Assembly: GCA_945956975.1 (NCBI GenBank)
Contig: CAMFKC010000187.1
Location: forward strand, 1-5,800
Direction: 5' to 3'
Length of the DNA stretch: 5,800 nt
Source of the DNA: an uncultured Methylocystaceae bacterium
GTDB lineage: Bacteria > Pseudomonadota > Alphaproteobacteria > Rhizobiales > Beijerinckiaceae
Position 1 is the first letter of the stretch, and every line of letters starts with the position of its first letter. Shown piece after piece: positions 4,411 through 5,800 of this stretch. The position numbers and the translations under genes are program-made. The notes under the pieces were generated by a model. That model worked only from the letters and a program-made list of their open reading frames with translations, had not been told where the DNA came from and ran no database searches.

Positions 4411-5595
4411 TTGGCTGGCATACTGGAAGGCATTCGCGTGCTCGATTTCGGGCGCTACATCGCAGGACCCTATTGCGCGACGCTGCTCGCGGAGTTCGGC
4501 GCGGACGTGATCCGCGTGGAGCGGCGCAGCGGCAGCGAGGATCGCTATGTGACGCCGGTCGGCGACGACGGCGCGGGCGCGCTGTTCCTGCAGGTCAACC
4601 GCAACAAGAAGAGCGTGACGCTGGACCCGATGAAGCCGGAGGGGCAGGAGGTTCTCAAGAAGCTCGTCGCAACCGCCGACGTGGTGGTGGCGAATTTGCC
4701 GAAGCAGACGCTGGAGGCGATGAAGCTCGACTACGAGTCGCTCTGCGCGGTGAAGCCCGACATCATCCTCACGACGGCCAACGCCTTCGGCGACGCCGGC
4801 CCGTGGTCGGACCGCGTCGGCTTCGACGGCGTGGGGCAGGTGATGTCGGGCGCGGTCTACATGACCGGGCAGGGCGATCCGCCGTTTCGCGCGGCGGTCA
4901 ACTACGTCGATTTCGGCACGGCGCTGCATTGCGCCTTCGGCACGCTGGCCGCGCTGATGGAGCGGCAGAAATCGGGCAAGGGGCAGATCGTGCAGGGCGC
5001 GCTGCTGGCCACGGCGCTGTCCTTCACCAACGCCACGCTGATCGAGCAGGCGGTGATCTCCGCGAACCGCGTTCCCACAGGCAATCTCGGCCAGACGACC
5101 GCGCCCGCCGACATCTATCGCGCGAAGGACGGCTGGGTGCTGGTGCAGGTGACGGGACAGCCGCTGTTCGCCCGGTGGGCGCGGCTGATGGGCGAAGAGC
5201 ATTGGCTGAGCGAGCCGCGTTTTTCCGACGATCTGAAGCGCGGCGAGAACGGCCCCGAAATCAGCGAGCGGATGGGGCGCTGGTGCGCGGAACGCACCGT
5301 GCAGGAGGCGGTGGATACGCTGGGGAAGGCGCAGATCCCGGCGGCGCCGGTGCTGAGCCCGCAACAGGCGCTCGACCATCCGCACGTGCAGGCGGCGGGC
5401 TTCCTGCAGGAGATGGATTATCCGGGCCTGCCGCGGCCCGCGCCGATCTCGCGCGTGGCGCTCAACATGTCGCGGACGCCCGGCGAAATCCGGCATCGCG
5501 CGCCGGTTCTCGGCGAGCATACCGAGCAGGTGCTGGGATCGCTCGGCTACGATACGGCCGCGATCGACGCGCTGCGCAAACAGGGCGTCGTCTGA
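4411..5595 (+). CDS. CaiB/BaiF family (class III) CoA-transferase
   Basis: A cytoplasmic class III CoA-transferase of 394 residues, the usual length, which moves CoA between carboxylic acids through enzyme-bound aspartyl-CoA. The N-terminus ILEGIRVLDFGRYIAGPY and then LLAEFGADVIRVE is the family hallmark. It is followed by NRNKKSVTLD (63-72), the nucleophile region NYVDFGTALH with the likely catalytic D167, SGKGQ (188-192), APADIYRAKDGW (231-242) and a C-terminal APVLGEHTEQVL segment. All expected parts are present, so it should be active. The substrate cannot be told; relatives act on carnitine, formyl/oxalyl, bile-acid, aromatic and branched-chain acyl-CoAs. Start: TTG at 4411 has a ribosome site; GTG at 4402 would add three residues. 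It is divergent from the 355-residue gene and abuts the CHASE2 gene downstream. Confidence 0.94.
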   Translation: MAGILEGIRVLDFGRYIAGPYCATLLAEFGADVIRVERRSGSEDRYVTPVGDDGAGALFLQVNRNKKSVTLDPMKPEGQEVLKKLVATADVVVANLPKQTLEAMKLDYESLCAVKPDIILTTANAFGDAGPWSDRVGFDGVGQVMSGAVYMTGQGDPPFRAAVNYVDFGTALHCAFGTLAALMERQKSGKGQIVQGALLATALSFTNATLIEQAVISANRVPTGNLGQTTAPADIYRAKDGWVLVQVTGQPLFARWARLMGEEHWLSEPRFSDDLKRGENGPEISERMGRWCAERTVQEAVDTLGKAQIPAAPVLSPQQALDHPHVQAAGFLQEMDYPGLPRPAPISRVALNMSRTPGEIRHRAPVLGEHTEQVLGSLGYDTAAIDALRKQGVV

Positions 5596-5800
5596 ATGCG
5601 GCTGCGGTGGGCCTATGTCGCATCCTTCGGCCTGCCGCTTGTCGCCATGCTCGCGTTCGGCGCGCTCGCGCCCGACGAACTCGAGGGCGTCCGCAACTTT
5701 TCCTTCGACGCCTACCAGCGCATCCGGCCGCGCGTCTGGTCGCCCGAGACGCCGGTGCGGATCGTCGACATAGACGACGAATCCCTGCAGCGCCTCGGGC
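5596..5800 (+). CDS. CHASE2-domain membrane sensor protein, N-terminal part only
   Basis: Only 68 residues are visible before the window ends. After MRLRW comes one hydrophobic membrane-spanning segment (about residues 6-25, YVASFGLPLVAMLAFGALAP). Then follows the opening of a CHASE2 extracytoplasmic sensing domain: FDAYQRIRPR (37-46) and PVRIVDIDDESLQRLG (53-68), a pattern typical of that domain. CHASE2 proteins usually continue with two or three more membrane segments and end in an adenylate/guanylate cyclase, diguanylate cyclase or histidine kinase, so the output cannot be stated. The ATG follows the CoA-transferase stop with no spacer (TGAATG); AGGG twelve bases upstream is the only ribosome-like sequence. 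Tight abutment suggests one transcript and coupled translation. Confidence 0.82.
   Translation, partial: MRLRWAYVASFGLPLVAMLAFGALAPDELEGVRNFSFDAYQRIRPRVWSPETPVRIVDIDDESLQRLG

Noticed and set aside
4339..5520. Extension of the 355-residue frame across the antisense of the CoA-transferase
   Set aside because: The product is histidine-, arginine- and leucine-rich shadow sequence. The plus-strand CoA-transferase has full family motifs over the same bases.

Overview
The window is GC-rich chromosomal DNA, most likely from an alphaproteobacterium of the Rhizobiales/Hyphomicrobiales type. The support is the codon use, a short alphaproteobacterial-style NAD kinase, a CaiB/BaiF CoA-transferase, a CHASE2 sensor protein, a palindromic intergenic repeat of a kind common in that group, and a promoter matching the Caulobacter-type housekeeping consensus. 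Genus cannot be fixed from this sequence alone.

Left block (1-2171, minus strand): a compact leftward operon. It runs from a two-hotdog PaaI-type thioesterase (1257-2171), through an iodotyrosine-deiodinase-like flavin nitroreductase (595-1260, coupled to the thioesterase by a 4-base ATGA overlap), to NAD kinase (523 to beyond base 1, cut by the window edge). The thioesterase has no Shine-Dalgarno sequence, but a good Caulobacter-type promoter lies right against its ATG, so the mRNA may be leaderless.

Middle block (2172-2883): more than 700 bases without a credible gene. It holds a composite palindromic repeat of about 137 bases (2224-2360), a 13-bp hairpin with a U-rich 19-base loop (2422-2466), several further short hairpins, and an abrupt AT-rich patch (2738-2776) with inverted repeats and a perfect TTGACA on the minus strand.

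Right-centre block (2884-4338, minus strand): a small exported protein of 106 residues whose mature part resembles the beta domain of the von Hippel-Lindau tumour suppressor (pVHL), retaining most residues that form the hydroxyproline pocket of human pVHL. Its DNA is clearly less GC-rich than its neighbours (about 49% in 2941-3060 by direct count), which suggests acquisition. Sixty-six bases upstream is an unrecognised soluble protein of 355 residues.

Right block (4339-5800, plus strand): a 63-base divergent intergenic region, then a class III CoA-transferase (4411-5595) followed with no gap (TGAATG) by the start of a CHASE2-domain membrane sensor that runs off the window. The CoA-transferase and thioesterase both point to acyl-CoA chemistry, but nothing shows that they share a pathway.

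The most noteworthy item is the secreted pVHL-beta-domain protein. Second is the nitroreductase with the complete Glu/Tyr/Lys substrate-binding triad of iodotyrosine deiodinase. I see no CRISPR array, rRNA, tRNA, transposase or phage gene.
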